Positions 1 to 6,566 are shown, numbered from the stretch's first letter. The stretch: DNA of 15,426 bases from Deltaproteobacteria bacterium (GCA_026988585.1 JALSKY010000146.1:1-15426), one strand, 5' to 3'. Numbers and translations are program-made. Notes: generated from the letters alone by a model not told the origin.

Positions 1-590
1 GTATCGGTTACGGGAAGATATCACCTGCCCAGGTAGTTGGCCGCTTTCTAAAATTGAAGCCGGGTGCGGCCCCTCCGGAACAGGAACAGTATGAGGATCT
101 CAAGGAGGCCCCTGCCCGCAAAGGCCGCAGCGGGAAAGGAGCAGGGGAGGGGATAACCATCCATGGACATGAAGATATTATGATCCATCTGGCAAAGTGC
201 TGTACCCCTGTTCCTGGTGATGATGTTGTGGGCTATATCACCAGGGGGCGCGGGGTGACTGTCCACCGGGAAGACTGCCCCAATGTGGCAAATCTTGAGA
301 TAGACAGGACGATAGAGGTTAGATGGGCCCCTGAAGAGGATACCCTCTATCCGGTCAAGATAAACGTGACCACTGCTGACAAGAAGGGGATGCTGGCCTC
401 TGTGAGTAATGCCATCAGTGCTGCAGAGGCAAATATTCTCGAGGCCAAGGTTACCACAAGGCTGGATAATAGTGCATTCTTTACATTTACCGTGGAGGTA
501 AAGGATGGACAGCATCTTAACAAGGTGATGTCCGGGATCAAGCGGGTGGATGGGGTTCTGCGGGTAGAACGGATAGCTTCAGAGAGTTGA
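1..590 (+). CDS. rel: RelA/SpoT-family (p)ppGpp synthetase/hydrolase, C-terminal part (5' truncated)
   Basis: Open from the left edge (first full codon at base 3) to a TGA at 588-590, leaving 195 residues of the regulatory C-terminus of a long Rel/SpoT enzyme, which makes and degrades (p)ppGpp. It opens with IGYGKISPAQVV, the usual end of the segment after the TGS domain. A basic, Pro/Glu-rich linker follows. Next comes the conserved zinc-finger-like (CC/ZFD) region with HLAKCCTPVPGDD and VHREDCP, where Cys66, Cys67, His88 and Cys92 of the fragment are the typical conserved set. The last ~80 residues are an ACT domain (KKGMLASVSNAIS... ILEAKV). The catalytic hydrolase and synthetase domains would lie outside the window, so whether the enzyme is bifunctional cannot be said. 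The gene converges on rpmB, with a hairpin between them. A start codon inside the fragment (TTG at 54) would cut through the domain and is not credible. Confidence 0.95.
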   Translation, partial: IGYGKISPAQVVGRFLKLKPGAAPPEQEQYEDLKEAPARKGRSGKGAGEGITIHGHEDIMIHLAKCCTPVPGDDVVGYITRGRGVTVHREDCPNVANLEIDRTIEVRWAPEEDTLYPVKINVTTADKKGMLASVSNAISAAEANILEAKVTTRLDNSAFFTFTVEVKDGQHLNKVMSGIKRVDGVLRVERIASES

Positions 591-615
591 GTGAACAGCC
601 GGAATGGAAGCTGAT

Positions 616-652
616 AAGGCCCTGAAAAGAGTTTTTCTCTTTTCAGGGCCTT
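616..652. terminator. Hairpin terminator between convergent rel and rpmB
   Basis: A perfect inverted repeat: GGCCCTGAAAAGAG (618-631), a five-T loop, then CTCTTTTCAGGGCC (637-650). The flanking AA/TT extend it to 16 base pairs. It starts 25 bases after the rel stop. The plus strand reads TTTCTATT after the stem and the minus strand TTATCAG, so neither U-tract is strong, but the stem is long and lies between two convergent genes. It probably serves both. A weaker bulged hairpin followed by TTTTT lies at about 672-698 and could back it up for rel. Confidence 0.75.
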
Positions 653-728
653 TCTATTCCAGGGTTTCTATTTACTCACTTTTTTAAGTGTAGTTTTTGA
701 TGAGACGTAATCGTGGTTAATTAAAGTT

Positions 729-956
729 CTAAACGGCCTCTTCCTGGCTCTTTTTCGGTTTGATTATCGGTTTTTCAATCCTGTTTGAACGGATACAGCG
801 GGTGCAGACCTTCATCTTTTTGGTCCTGCCGCCCCCGATATGGACACGCACGCTCTGAAGATTGGGCAGCCACCTTCTTTTGGTGTGGTTGTTTGCGTGG
901 CTGACATTACATCCGGTTACCGGTCCCTTTCCGCAGATATCGCAAACTTTGGCCAT
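729..956 (-). CDS. rpmB: 50S ribosomal protein L28
   Basis: A 75-residue protein with the full L28 signature: MAKVCDICGKGPVTG at the start, VSHANN...TKRRWLPNLQSVR in the middle, then VCTRCIRS. Cys5/Cys8 and Cys51/Cys54 form two CxxC pairs, so this is the zinc-ribbon (C+) form of L28 rather than the cysteine-free form. L28 is a structural component of the large ribosomal subunit. The ATG is preceded at about 9 bases by GAGAGG, a good ribosome-binding site. The lysine-rich C-terminus is slightly longer than in many L28 proteins. The gene stands alone: guaB ends 271 bases upstream, and a promoter is visible in that gap. Confidence 0.97.
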   Translation of the reverse strand: MAKVCDICGKGPVTGCNVSHANNHTKRRWLPNLQSVRVHIGGGRTKKMKVCTRCIRSNRIEKPIIKPKKSQEEAV

Positions 957-1137
957 TTTTTTTGTTCCTCTCTCGATTCTCGATAATTTCAGTTTCTTTT
1001 ATTTGTGTTATGGTTGCTTTCCCGCAGTTTTATTTTATGCCTTTTGCCCCTCGCTCATTGGATATGAAGTGAATGGAGCAGGCCTGCAAACTATAATTCT
1101 GAAGAGAGCAAGCAGTTGAAAGATGCAGGAACACAGC

Positions 1138-1166
1138 TTTATAATCCCCAGGCTACAAAAATGCAA
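1138..1166 (-). promoter_or_regulatory. Candidate sigma-70 promoter for rpmB
   Basis: On the minus strand TTGCAT (1161-1166) and TATAAA (1138-1143) are separated by exactly 17 bases. The -10 matches 5/6; the -35 keeps only TTG. It lies about 180 bases upstream of the rpmB ATG and downstream of guaB, implying a long leader. I recognise no ribosomal-protein leader structure in 957-1137. The rest of the guaB-rpmB gap is AT-rich and holds no gene I can support. Confidence 0.4.
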
Positions 1167-1227
1167 GAGGATATTGGAATTTTTCCAGTTCTATGAGTGT
1201 TTGGCCTGTTACCTCCCAATAGAGAAA

Positions 1228-2694
1228 TCAGCTTTCCACCCAATAGTTTGGTGATTCCTTGGTGATTATCACGTCATGCACATGGCTTTCCCTGAGACCG
1301 GCTGGGGTGATCCTTACAAACCTGGCATTTTGTCTCAGCTCTTCAATGGTCCTGCAGCCGAGATAGCCCATGCCTGATCTGAGGCCTCCTATCAACTGAT
1401 AGATGGTGGCAGAGAGAGGGCCTCGATATGGTACCCTGCCTTCTATCCCTTCAGGTACAAGTTTGGATACTGCCTTTACATCGTCCTGGAAGTAGCGGTC
1501 CCTGCTCCCCTCCTTCATGGCACCAATGGAGCCCATTCCCCTGTAAACCTTGTACTGGCGTCCTTTGTAAAGCTCCAGGTCTCCAGGACTCTCATCCGTG
1601 CCAGCCAGGAGGCTTCCCACCATTATGCAGTGGGCCCCTGCACCGATGGCCTTTGTAAGATCACCGGAGAATTTTATGCCGCCGTCTGCGATCACAGATT
1701 TGCCGAACTCATTGGCTACCACCGCGCAGTTATGAACCGCAGTCAGTTGAGGCATGCCGACGCCGGCAACGATTCTTGTGGTGCAGATGGAACCAGGCCC
1801 TACTCCTACCTTTATTGCATCGGCTCCTGCCTCTATCAGTGCCCTTGCTGCCTCCCCGGTTGCAACATTGCCTGCAATTATCTGGACATCGGTAAAGGTG
1901 GATTTTACCTCTCTTACAGTATCTATGACGTTTTGTGAATGACCGTGGGCCGAATCCACTACTATTACATCCACACCAGCCTTCAAAATGGCCTCCGCAT
2001 GCTCTATGCGCTTGGGACCTACCCCGATGGCAGCTCCTACCCTGAGACGGCCAAGGTCGTCCTTGCAGGCATTTGGATATTTTTTGATCTTTTCAATATC
2101 CTTGATGGTTATCAGCCCCTTCAGGTTGCCAACCTCATCGACTACCAGAAGTTTTTCTATTCTGTGTTGATGTAGCAGTTCTTTGGACTCTTCCAGGGTT
2201 ATTCCCACAGGGGCAGTGACCAGATTCCTGGAGGTCATTACGTTTTTTACCTCCTGGTCCATGTTGGTCTCGAATCTCAGATCCCTGTTGGTAACGATAC
2301 CCACCAGTTTATTGCCAACCACAACAGGAACGCCGGATATGCGATACTCTTTCATTATCTCCTGCACCTGCCACAGCTTGTGCTCCGGTGTTACGGTAAC
2401 CGGATCCACGATCATGCCACTTTCCGATTTCTTGACCTTTTCTATCTCCTTGACCTGCCGCTTTATCGGCATGTTTTTATGGATAATGCCAATGCCTCCT
2501 TCACGGGCCAGGCTTATGGCAGTATCAGCCTCGGTAACCGTGTCCATGGCAGCACTGACTATGGGAATGTTGAGCCGGATGGCCGGGGTGAGCTGGGCAG
2601 AGATCTCCACCTCTGCAGGAAGGATACTTGAATGGGCTGGGACAAGCAGCAGGTCGTCAAATGTATAGCCTTCTGGCACAGGATGGTTGAGCAT
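1228..2694 (-). CDS. guaB: IMP dehydrogenase
   Basis: 488 residues, the usual length. The enzyme oxidises IMP to XMP with NAD+, the committed step of GTP synthesis. Near the N-terminus is GYTFDDLLLVPAHS. Two CBS domains are inserted at about residues 95-205 (VDPVTVTPEHKL..., then MTSRNLVTAP...). The catalytic loop is GPGSICTTR with nucleophile Cys304, preceded by DSAHGHS and GNVAT. The mobile-flap motif GSRDRYFQ is at 396-403. All key residues are present, so it should be active. The start at 2694 is fixed by a strong AAGGAG ten bases upstream and by the conserved distance to TFDD. The gene overlaps the upstream Ppx/GppA frame by 38 bases, so the two are co-transcribed and probably translationally linked. 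In other bacteria guaB and GTP supply are targets of (p)ppGpp control. The C-terminus is intact; no clear terminator follows. Confidence 0.98.
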   Translation of the reverse strand: MLNHPVPEGYTFDDLLLVPAHSSILPAEVEISAQLTPAIRLNIPIVSAAMDTVTEADTAISLAREGGIGIIHKNMPIKRQVKEIEKVKKSESGMIVDPVTVTPEHKLWQVQEIMKEYRISGVPVVVGNKLVGIVTNRDLRFETNMDQEVKNVMTSRNLVTAPVGITLEESKELLHQHRIEKLLVVDEVGNLKGLITIKDIEKIKKYPNACKDDLGRLRVGAAIGVGPKRIEHAEAILKAGVDVIVVDSAHGHSQNVIDTVREVKSTFTDVQIIAGNVATGEAARALIEAGADAIKVGVGPGSICTTRIVAGVGMPQLTAVHNCAVVANEFGKSVIADGGIKFSGDLTKAIGAGAHCIMVGSLLAGTDESPGDLELYKGRQYKVYRGMGSIGAMKEGSRDRYFQDDVKAVSKLVPEGIEGRVPYRGPLSATIYQLIGGLRSGMGYLGCRTIEELRQNARFVRITPAGLRESHVHDVIITKESPNYWVES

Positions 2695-3703
2695 GGGTTT
2701 TACACTCCTTTTCTATTGTTTCCAGGAGCAGCCCGAGAAGGATGCCCCCGTCACTTATCACAACCTGATGAATTCCTAAGATTAGTGCAATTGCCCTGAG
2801 AATTGCAAGCCCTGCAGGAAAGATATCTGCCCTTTGAGGCTCCAGACCGGGGATCTCATATCTTTTTCCCAGAGGAATGGAGCCGATTTCTTCCATCAAT
2901 CTCTTTAACTGGTCAGTGGTAAGAGTTTTGCCTCTTATCTTTTCAGGGTCGTAACAGGTCATCTCATGCATTACAGCTGCGGCAGTGGTGGCTGTGCCTC
3001 CAGTAGCAATAACCTGGTCAATTTTCAGTGAATGGAGAGAGGGTTGATCCGGGCTGACAAGAGAGTGGGCCTTCAGTTGGTTGATCAGTGCAGTTTCGGC
3101 AGATTCCTTCAGCAGGTTTGAGAGAAATTTTTCCATCTCCTGCACCTGGGTTGCGGAAAGCCTGTCAGACAGTTGCAACTCTTCAGAGAGGGATACTGCG
3201 CCAACTGGTATGCTCACAGCAGCCAAGGGTTGCGTATGGCGTGTGATTATGATTTCACTGCTGCCACCGCCAACGTCTATGATGGCAGATATGCCTGTAA
3301 GAGTCTGGTTGGGCTTTATGGATTCCAGAGCCCCTTTTGCAGCCAGGGCTGCCTCCCTGTCCCAAGGAACTATCTGGATTGGGATATGCGCCTGCTCTTC
3401 TGCAAGTTTCAGGAAATGGTGGCTGTTAGCGGCCCGTCTCAACACCTCTGTTGATATGGCGGAGAACCGTTGTACATGGTGTTCATCCATCTGTTTCCTG
3501 AAATTTTTCAGCGCCCGGATTCCTCTGTCAATGGCTTCTTTGGTCAACTCCCTGCCTCTCCCCATGCCCTGGAACAGACGCACATTTTCTCGACCTGACG
3601 CCACGATCTCACAGGAATTATTGCAACATTTCGCTATTACAAGCCTGAAGGTTTGTGAACCAAGGTCCAGGGCTGCAACAAAACACTCCTTTTTCTCAGT
3701 CAT
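2657..3703 (-). CDS. Ppx/GppA-family phosphatase (exopolyphosphatase / pppGpp phosphatase), short form
   Basis: 348 residues of the ASKHA (actin/hexokinase-fold) Ppx/GppA family, which removes terminal phosphates from polyphosphate or converts pppGpp to ppGpp. Visible motifs: LDLGSQTFRLVIA (phosphate-binding, residues 12-24), STEVLRRA (84-91), the acidic WDREAA (Glu117), DVGGGSSE (143-150), ATGGTATT (233-240), RADIFPAGL (291-299) and SDGGILLGLL (317-326). It lacks the C-terminal HD-like domain of the ~500-residue E. coli enzymes, as do many bacterial two-domain forms. Gln17 stands where Asn is common (DIGSN), which is unusual but not disabling by itself. About the last 12 residues are encoded within the guaB overlap and look like a non-conserved tail. 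The ATG at 3703 has only GAGAG close by; an upstream TTG at 3739 is the alternative. Substrate preference cannot be told from sequence. Confidence 0.9.
   Translation of the reverse strand: MTEKKECFVAALDLGSQTFRLVIAKCCNNSCEIVASGRENVRLFQGMGRGRELTKEAIDRGIRALKNFRKQMDEHHVQRFSAISTEVLRRAANSHHFLKLAEEQAHIPIQIVPWDREAALAAKGALESIKPNQTLTGISAIIDVGGGSSEIIITRHTQPLAAVSIPVGAVSLSEELQLSDRLSATQVQEMEKFLSNLLKESAETALINQLKAHSLVSPDQPSLHSLKIDQVIATGGTATTAAAVMHEMTCYDPEKIRGKTLTTDQLKRLMEEIGSIPLGKRYEIPGLEPQRADIFPAGLAILRAIALILGIHQVVISDGGILLGLLLETIEKECKTHAQPSCARRLYI
2705..2712 (-). promoter_or_regulatory. Ribosome-binding site of guaB inside the ppx-like gene
   Basis: The minus strand reads AAAAGGAG here, ten bases before the guaB ATG and inside the 3' end of the upstream phosphatase frame. 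It fixes the guaB start and makes the overlap a genuine operon arrangement. Confidence 0.7.
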
Positions 3704-3818
3704 TTCTCTCGAAAACTCTTTTTTTGAGGAACCGTTTCAAGAAATCATCTAATTGTCAAGTAAAAGGTGGTATGCAAATTTCTTTCTTCAAGCTGTCCCG
3801 GATTCTATTTTTCAGGGG

Positions 3819-3835
3819 TGTCGGATAATTTTACA
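3819..3835 (-). promoter_or_regulatory. Third, degenerate copy of the 17-bp PrsR-type box
   Basis: The minus strand reads TGTAAAATTATCCGACA, matching 15 of 17 bases of the two identical boxes at 4687 and 4900, with both ends (TGTAAAATT and CGACA) conserved. It lies in the gap between the Ppx/GppA start and the terminator of the PEP-CTERM gene. I find no sigma-54 -24/-12 element between it and the phosphatase gene. It may therefore be a distal site for the PEP-CTERM promoter from the downstream side, or a relic. That it is a site is inference from similarity. Confidence 0.5.
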
Positions 3836-3889
3836 GCCTGTCTGGCCGGCTGTTCAGATGGTGTAGAAAAGAATGAGGGGGAAAGGGAC

Positions 3890-3928
3890 AAAAAAATCCC
3901 CGCAGGGCCTGGCCATGCAGGGATTTTT
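3890..3928 (-). terminator. Rho-independent terminator of the PEP-CTERM gene
   Basis: On the minus strand a 13-pair stem (AAAAATCCCTGCA pairing with TGCGGGGATTTTT, one G-T pair) encloses an 11-base loop and is followed by seven Ts in total. It lies 45 bases after the PEP-CTERM stop. This is the clearest intrinsic terminator in the window, and it isolates the PEP-CTERM gene as a single transcription unit. Confidence 0.85.
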
Positions 3929-3973
3929 GTGAATTACTTCAAATTGTTATTGTCTTATGTTGATCTGCAGAAT

Positions 3974-4561
3974 CTAATCCTTCTTGGCCAAGCGCTTCCT
4001 GCTGTAACCGGCTATTCCCAGCAGCCCTACACCCATGAGCAGAATTGTTCCAGGTTCAGGGACCGGGGCGGTACGATTCTCATAGTCCAAAGTAAAAACG
4101 GACTGAGAAAGTTCAAGTATTCCATCCCCCAAGCTGCCGTCTGCCGTGATTGAGATCTGAAGAAGATCTCCATTGGTCCAGGTATCAAAAGCAGATGAGA
4201 TATCTAAGGTTGTAATTGAAGGATTATCGTACCATGTCCAACCCCAGGTCAACCCGTACTCGCCGCCTTCAGTTAATGTCCCTACCAATTGACCATTAAC
4301 CTCCACCTGATCATCGTTGTCATCAATCCAATAACCTGAAATCTCCAGTGTCGCACTGTTTACAATGTCCCACGGCACTTCAAAGTCATTCGGAGTGTTG
4401 TGTGTGTAGGTATAAGTATCTCCCAAGACAATCTGGGCGAAAGGACCTTCTCCGATTGTTACATTAAGATCTTGCGTATCAGTAAAAGTTATCGCCCCTG
4501 CATTCCCCACTACTCCTGCAACCAACATAACAGCACTTAAAAAGAGCAACAGCTTCTTCAT
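3974..4561 (-). CDS. Secreted PEP-CTERM sorting-domain protein
   Basis: 195 residues. An N-terminal signal peptide (MKKLLLFLSAVMLVAGVV..., likely cut after Ala23) is followed by a Thr/Asp/Gly-rich, cysteine-free and probably beta-rich middle, then the PEP-CTERM tail: VPEPG (Val167-Gly171), a hydrophobic stretch ILLMGVGLLGIAGY, and the basic end SRKRLAKKD. In PEP-CTERM systems an exosortase recognises this tail at the inner membrane and the cargo is exported to the surface or extracellular matrix. No exosortase gene is in the window. The middle part matches no family I recognise. The start has an excellent AAGGAGGAG (4565-4573) close by. The gene stands alone between its own sigma-54 promoter and a strong terminator, next to prsR. 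It may be a PrsR-controlled matrix or floc protein; that role is inference. Confidence 0.93.
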   Translation of the reverse strand: MKKLLLFLSAVMLVAGVVGNAGAITFTDTQDLNVTIGEGPFAQIVLGDTYTYTHNTPNDFEVPWDIVNSATLEISGYWIDDNDDQVEVNGQLVGTLTEGGEYGLTWGWTWYDNPSITTLDISSAFDTWTNGDLLQISITADGSLGDGILELSQSVFTLDYENRTAPVPEPGTILLMGVGLLGIAGYSRKRLAKKD

Positions 4562-4598
4562 TTTCTCCTCCTTTTTAATGGATTTCTTTTAATTTATA

Positions 4599-4614
4599 AG
4601 CAGGAGGTGTGCCA
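4599..4614 (-). promoter_or_regulatory. Sigma-54 (RpoN) promoter of the PEP-CTERM gene
   Basis: The minus strand reads TGGCACACCTCCTGCT. The invariant GG and GC dinucleotides have exactly the spacing of the consensus TGGCACG-N4-TTGCW. TGGCAC is perfect; the -12 part is CTGCT rather than TTGCA. The predicted start of transcription is near 4588, giving a leader of about 27 bases that contains the ribosome-binding site. Sigma-54 promoters need an ATP-driven activator; the adjacent gene encodes one of the PrsR type. Confidence 0.85.
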
Positions 4615-4620
4615 AGAATA

Positions 4621-4633
4621 TAATATATTGATA
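4621..4633 (-). promoter_or_regulatory. IHF-like site between sigma-54 promoter and upstream box
   Basis: The minus strand reads TATCAATATATTA, a full match to the IHF consensus WATCAANNNNTTR. It is centred about 40 bp upstream of the predicted start, between the sigma-54 promoter and the 17-bp box at 4687. IHF commonly bends DNA in this interval so that an activator can reach RpoN. The surrounding DNA is AT-rich, so a chance match is possible. Confidence 0.5.
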
Positions 4634-4686
4634 TTACAAACATATTCTCAAACAAAAAGGTTGATTACACCTGCCTTGTCTGTCTG

Positions 4687-4703
4687 TGTAAAATTTTTCG
4701 ACA
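4687..4703 (+). promoter_or_regulatory. 17-bp PrsR-type enhancer box, copy A
   Basis: TGTAAAATTTTTCGACA, an imperfect dyad (TGTnnAA...TTnnACA), centred about 107 bp upstream of the predicted PEP-CTERM transcription start, the usual place for a sigma-54 activator site. It is identical to the box at 4900-4916. Assignment to PrsR is inferred from the adjacent regulator gene, the dyad shape expected for a Fis-type helix-turn-helix dimer, and repetition in non-coding DNA. Confidence 0.7.
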
Positions 4704-4899
4704 GGCATTGTTGGGGCACGAGCTGTCCGGGAAGGGATCTCATGGGACAGGGCCGTGTGAACCCGTGTACAATGCACTGGCTACAGGCCGGTGTTACAGC
4801 CTGTAACCGCGCATAGCTGCGAGAGTGGTTCACCTGAACTCCCCCTGCAGTGAGGCTATCTGCCTGAAAGATGCAGATCTATACTTGCCATAGAGAGAA
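4704..4899. other. Dyad-rich, GC-richer gene-free segment between the two identical boxes; possible structured RNA
   Basis: This 196-bp segment lies between identical 17-bp direct repeats. Its inverted repeats are: GCATTGT 4705-4711 / ACAATGC 4769-4775; CTGTCC 4723-4728 / GGACAG 4745-4750; GTGAACC 4757-4763 / GGTTCAC 4827-4833; ACAGGC 4783-4788 / GCCTGT 4799-4804; the palindrome TTACAG-C-CTGTAA 4794-4806; CGCA 4810-4813 / TGCG 4818-4821; ATCTGC 4858-4863 / GCAGAT 4873-4878. The first and third pairings cross, so they are alternatives or a pseudoknot. I recognise no tRNA, riboswitch or known small RNA. Short frames crossing it on both strands show no protein family and no convincing ribosome-binding site. 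Confidence 0.35.
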
Positions 4900-4916
4900 T
4901 GTAAAATTTTTCGACA
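4900..4916 (+). promoter_or_regulatory. 17-bp PrsR-type enhancer box, copy B
   Basis: Exactly the same 17 bases as copy A in the same orientation, 213 bp away (about 20 helical turns). The flanking bases are not shared, so selection on the 17-mer itself is more likely than a recent segment duplication. It lies about 320 bp upstream of the PEP-CTERM start and 90 bp past the end of prsR. I see no second sigma-54 promoter beside it. Confidence 0.65.
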
Positions 4917-5005
4917 CTCAGGAAGATCCCTTCTGTTGCCAACGAAACAGACAGTATTTTAGCAAACCCAGGCGCAGGGGCAGCAGTCATCAGCAGGATC
5001 CTGCC

Positions 5006-6433
5006 CTACTTTTCCTTTTTCAGATCTATCCCGAGCTTTTTTATGAGGTCATGGAGGGTTGGGCGGCTGACCTCAAGGAGTTTTGCTGCCCTGCTTATGT
5101 TGTGGCCTGTAAGGGCAAGGGCCCTTGTTACCGCATCTCTTTCAGCAGCGAGCCTGGCTTCCCTCAAAGTAGGCGGCCTCGTGTCCCTGCCATTCCCTTC
5201 CTGGGGGCTGGCACCAAGGCCCAGGGCTGCTGCATCGATCCTGTCTCCATTGCATAGGCCCACAGCCCGTCTTATACGGTTTTGAAGCTCACGCACGTTT
5301 CCCGGCCAGGGGTATTCAGACATTGCTGTCAAGGCATCCGGTGCAAATGAGAGCCTGCCCCTTCCAAGGGCCCGCGCCTCCTGTTTCAGAAAGTGCTGGG
5401 CAAGCAGACAGATATCCTCTCCCCTTTCCGAAAGATCCGGCAAATGGATATTGAATACGTTCAGCCTGAAGAAGAGGTCCTCCCTGAAATGACCATCCCT
5501 GATCCTGTCATAGAGGTCCCTGTTGGTGGCCGCTATGACGCGCACGTCCAGGCTTATGGGCCTTCTGCCCCCTACCCGATCAATGGTGGACTCCTGGAGC
5601 ACCCGCAGTAGCTTGACCTGCATGGACAGGGGAAGCTCTCCGATCTCATCAAGAAAGACTGTCCCGCCGTCTGCCTGCTCAAACTTGCCTACATGCCGGT
5701 TTACCGCCCCGGTGAATGCCCCCTTTTCATGGCCAAACAGCTCGCTCTCAACCAGGTTTTCAGCTATTGCCCCGCAGTTGATAATGACAAAGGGGCCTGA
5801 AGCACGGCTGCTCAACTGATGAACTGCCTGGGCAGCCATCTCCTTTCCTGTGCCAGTGGCCCCTGTTACGAGAACAGGATAATCCGTGGCTGCCGCCTGC
5901 CTTATGAGTGCAAAAACCTGCTGCATTGCAGGGCTGATCCCTATCATGCCGCAAAGGCTGCCTGAGGACTCCATCTGAAGCTCCAGCCTTGCCTTTGAAG
6001 CCTCGAGCTCCTGCAGCCTGAATGTGCGCTGGAGGACGACCTTCAGCACCTTGAGATCAGGCGGTTTTTCACAAAAATCCGCTGCCCCGAGGGAGATGGC
6101 CTTTATGGCGTTTTCCTCCTCTGAATTTCCGGTAAGCACTATCACCCTGGTTTCAGGGCTGATTTTGGGGAGGGATTCAAGCAGGGAAAAGTCCTCTCTT
6201 GGATCATCTGGATGGGGAGGAAGGCCGAGATCCAGAAGGGCTACAGGAAAATTTCCTGTCTCAAGGTGTTGAACAGCCTCTGGCAGATCTCCGGCAATGG
6301 TGATCGCATACTCCTTGCCAAGGCTCCACTTCAACTGTTTGGCAACGGATTTTTCATCCTCTATTATCAGAAGCCGTCTCCTGCCCCTGTTGGCTAAATC
6401 GCCCCGGGCAGAAGCAGGCCTGTTCGGCGACAA
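5006..6433 (-). CDS. prsR: PEP-CTERM system sigma-54 response regulator PrsR
   Basis: 475 residues in NtrC-type order. The receiver domain is at ~20-140, with the acidic pair Glu25/Asp26, phospho-acceptor Asp68 in ALLDLGLPP, Thr101 and Lys123. The AAA+ sigma-54 activation domain is at ~160-395: Walker A GATGTGKE 191-198, the RpoN-contacting loop GAFTGA 238-243, Walker B FLDEIGE 260-266. A Fis-type helix-turn-helix is at ~431-475 (GHNISRAAKLLEVSRPTL). KQLKWSL and LDLGLPP in the receiver are typical of the PrsR subfamily found with PEP-CTERM/exosortase systems; general AtoC/NtrC regulators differ there. The start must be TTG at 6433: an in-frame stop lies two codons upstream and no ATG or GTG lies before the receiver core. 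GGGGGT about nine bases upstream can serve as ribosome-binding site. Its partner kinase PrsK is not in the window. Predicted target: the adjacent PEP-CTERM gene. Confidence 0.9.
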   Translation of the reverse strand: MSPNRPASARGDLANRGRRRLLIIEDEKSVAKQLKWSLGKEYAITIAGDLPEAVQHLETGNFPVALLDLGLPPHPDDPREDFSLLESLPKISPETRVIVLTGNSEEENAIKAISLGAADFCEKPPDLKVLKVVLQRTFRLQELEASKARLELQMESSGSLCGMIGISPAMQQVFALIRQAAATDYPVLVTGATGTGKEMAAQAVHQLSSRASGPFVIINCGAIAENLVESELFGHEKGAFTGAVNRHVGKFEQADGGTVFLDEIGELPLSMQVKLLRVLQESTIDRVGGRRPISLDVRVIAATNRDLYDRIRDGHFREDLFFRLNVFNIHLPDLSERGEDICLLAQHFLKQEARALGRGRLSFAPDALTAMSEYPWPGNVRELQNRIRRAVGLCNGDRIDAAALGLGASPQEGNGRDTRPPTLREARLAAERDAVTRALALTGHNISRAAKLLEVSRPTLHDLIKKLGIDLKKEK

Positions 6434-6481
6434 TTTTCTTTACCCCCAAAAAAGAGATCTGCAGACAGAAGTTATCAGCTA

Positions 6482-6511
6482 TTTATTGGGGAGGCAAATT
6501 AACATCGTCAA
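6482..6511 (-). promoter_or_regulatory. Candidate sigma-70 promoter of prsR
   Basis: TTGACG (6506-6511) and AATAAA (6482-6487) on the minus strand with an 18-base spacer, in the 133-base gap between argJ and prsR, about 40 bases before the TTG start. The -35 matches 5/6 and the -10 matches 4/6. I see no sigma-54 element or 17-bp box here, so prsR does not appear to control itself. Confidence 0.4.
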
Positions 6512-6566
6512 ATAAAACGATAGAGGATTCAAAATGAGACCTTACGGCTGTTTCCGGAGAAATGGC

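Noticed and set aside
862..1119. 85-codon plus-strand frame opposite and upstream of rpmB
   Set aside because: It begins antisense to rpmB and continues through its leader; hydrophobic content comes from the AT-rich leader, with no start signal.
1175..1187. TGGAA-TTT-TTCCA palindrome downstream of guaB as its terminator
   Set aside because: A short AT-rich stem with a three-base loop and no following T-tract; not convincing.
3767..4153. 128-codon plus-strand frame opposite the PEP-CTERM gene
   Set aside because: It is antisense to a well-supported gene and crosses its terminator; no family signature.
4607..4833. Short overlapping frames on both strands across the PEP-CTERM upstream region
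   Set aside because: They run through the sigma-54 promoter or IHF region and the 17-bp box, have no ribosome-binding site and show no protein family.
4978..5006. GGGCAG/CTGCCC hairpin at the prsR stop as a terminator
   Set aside because: Only a six-pair stem and no T-run after it on the minus strand; could be chance.
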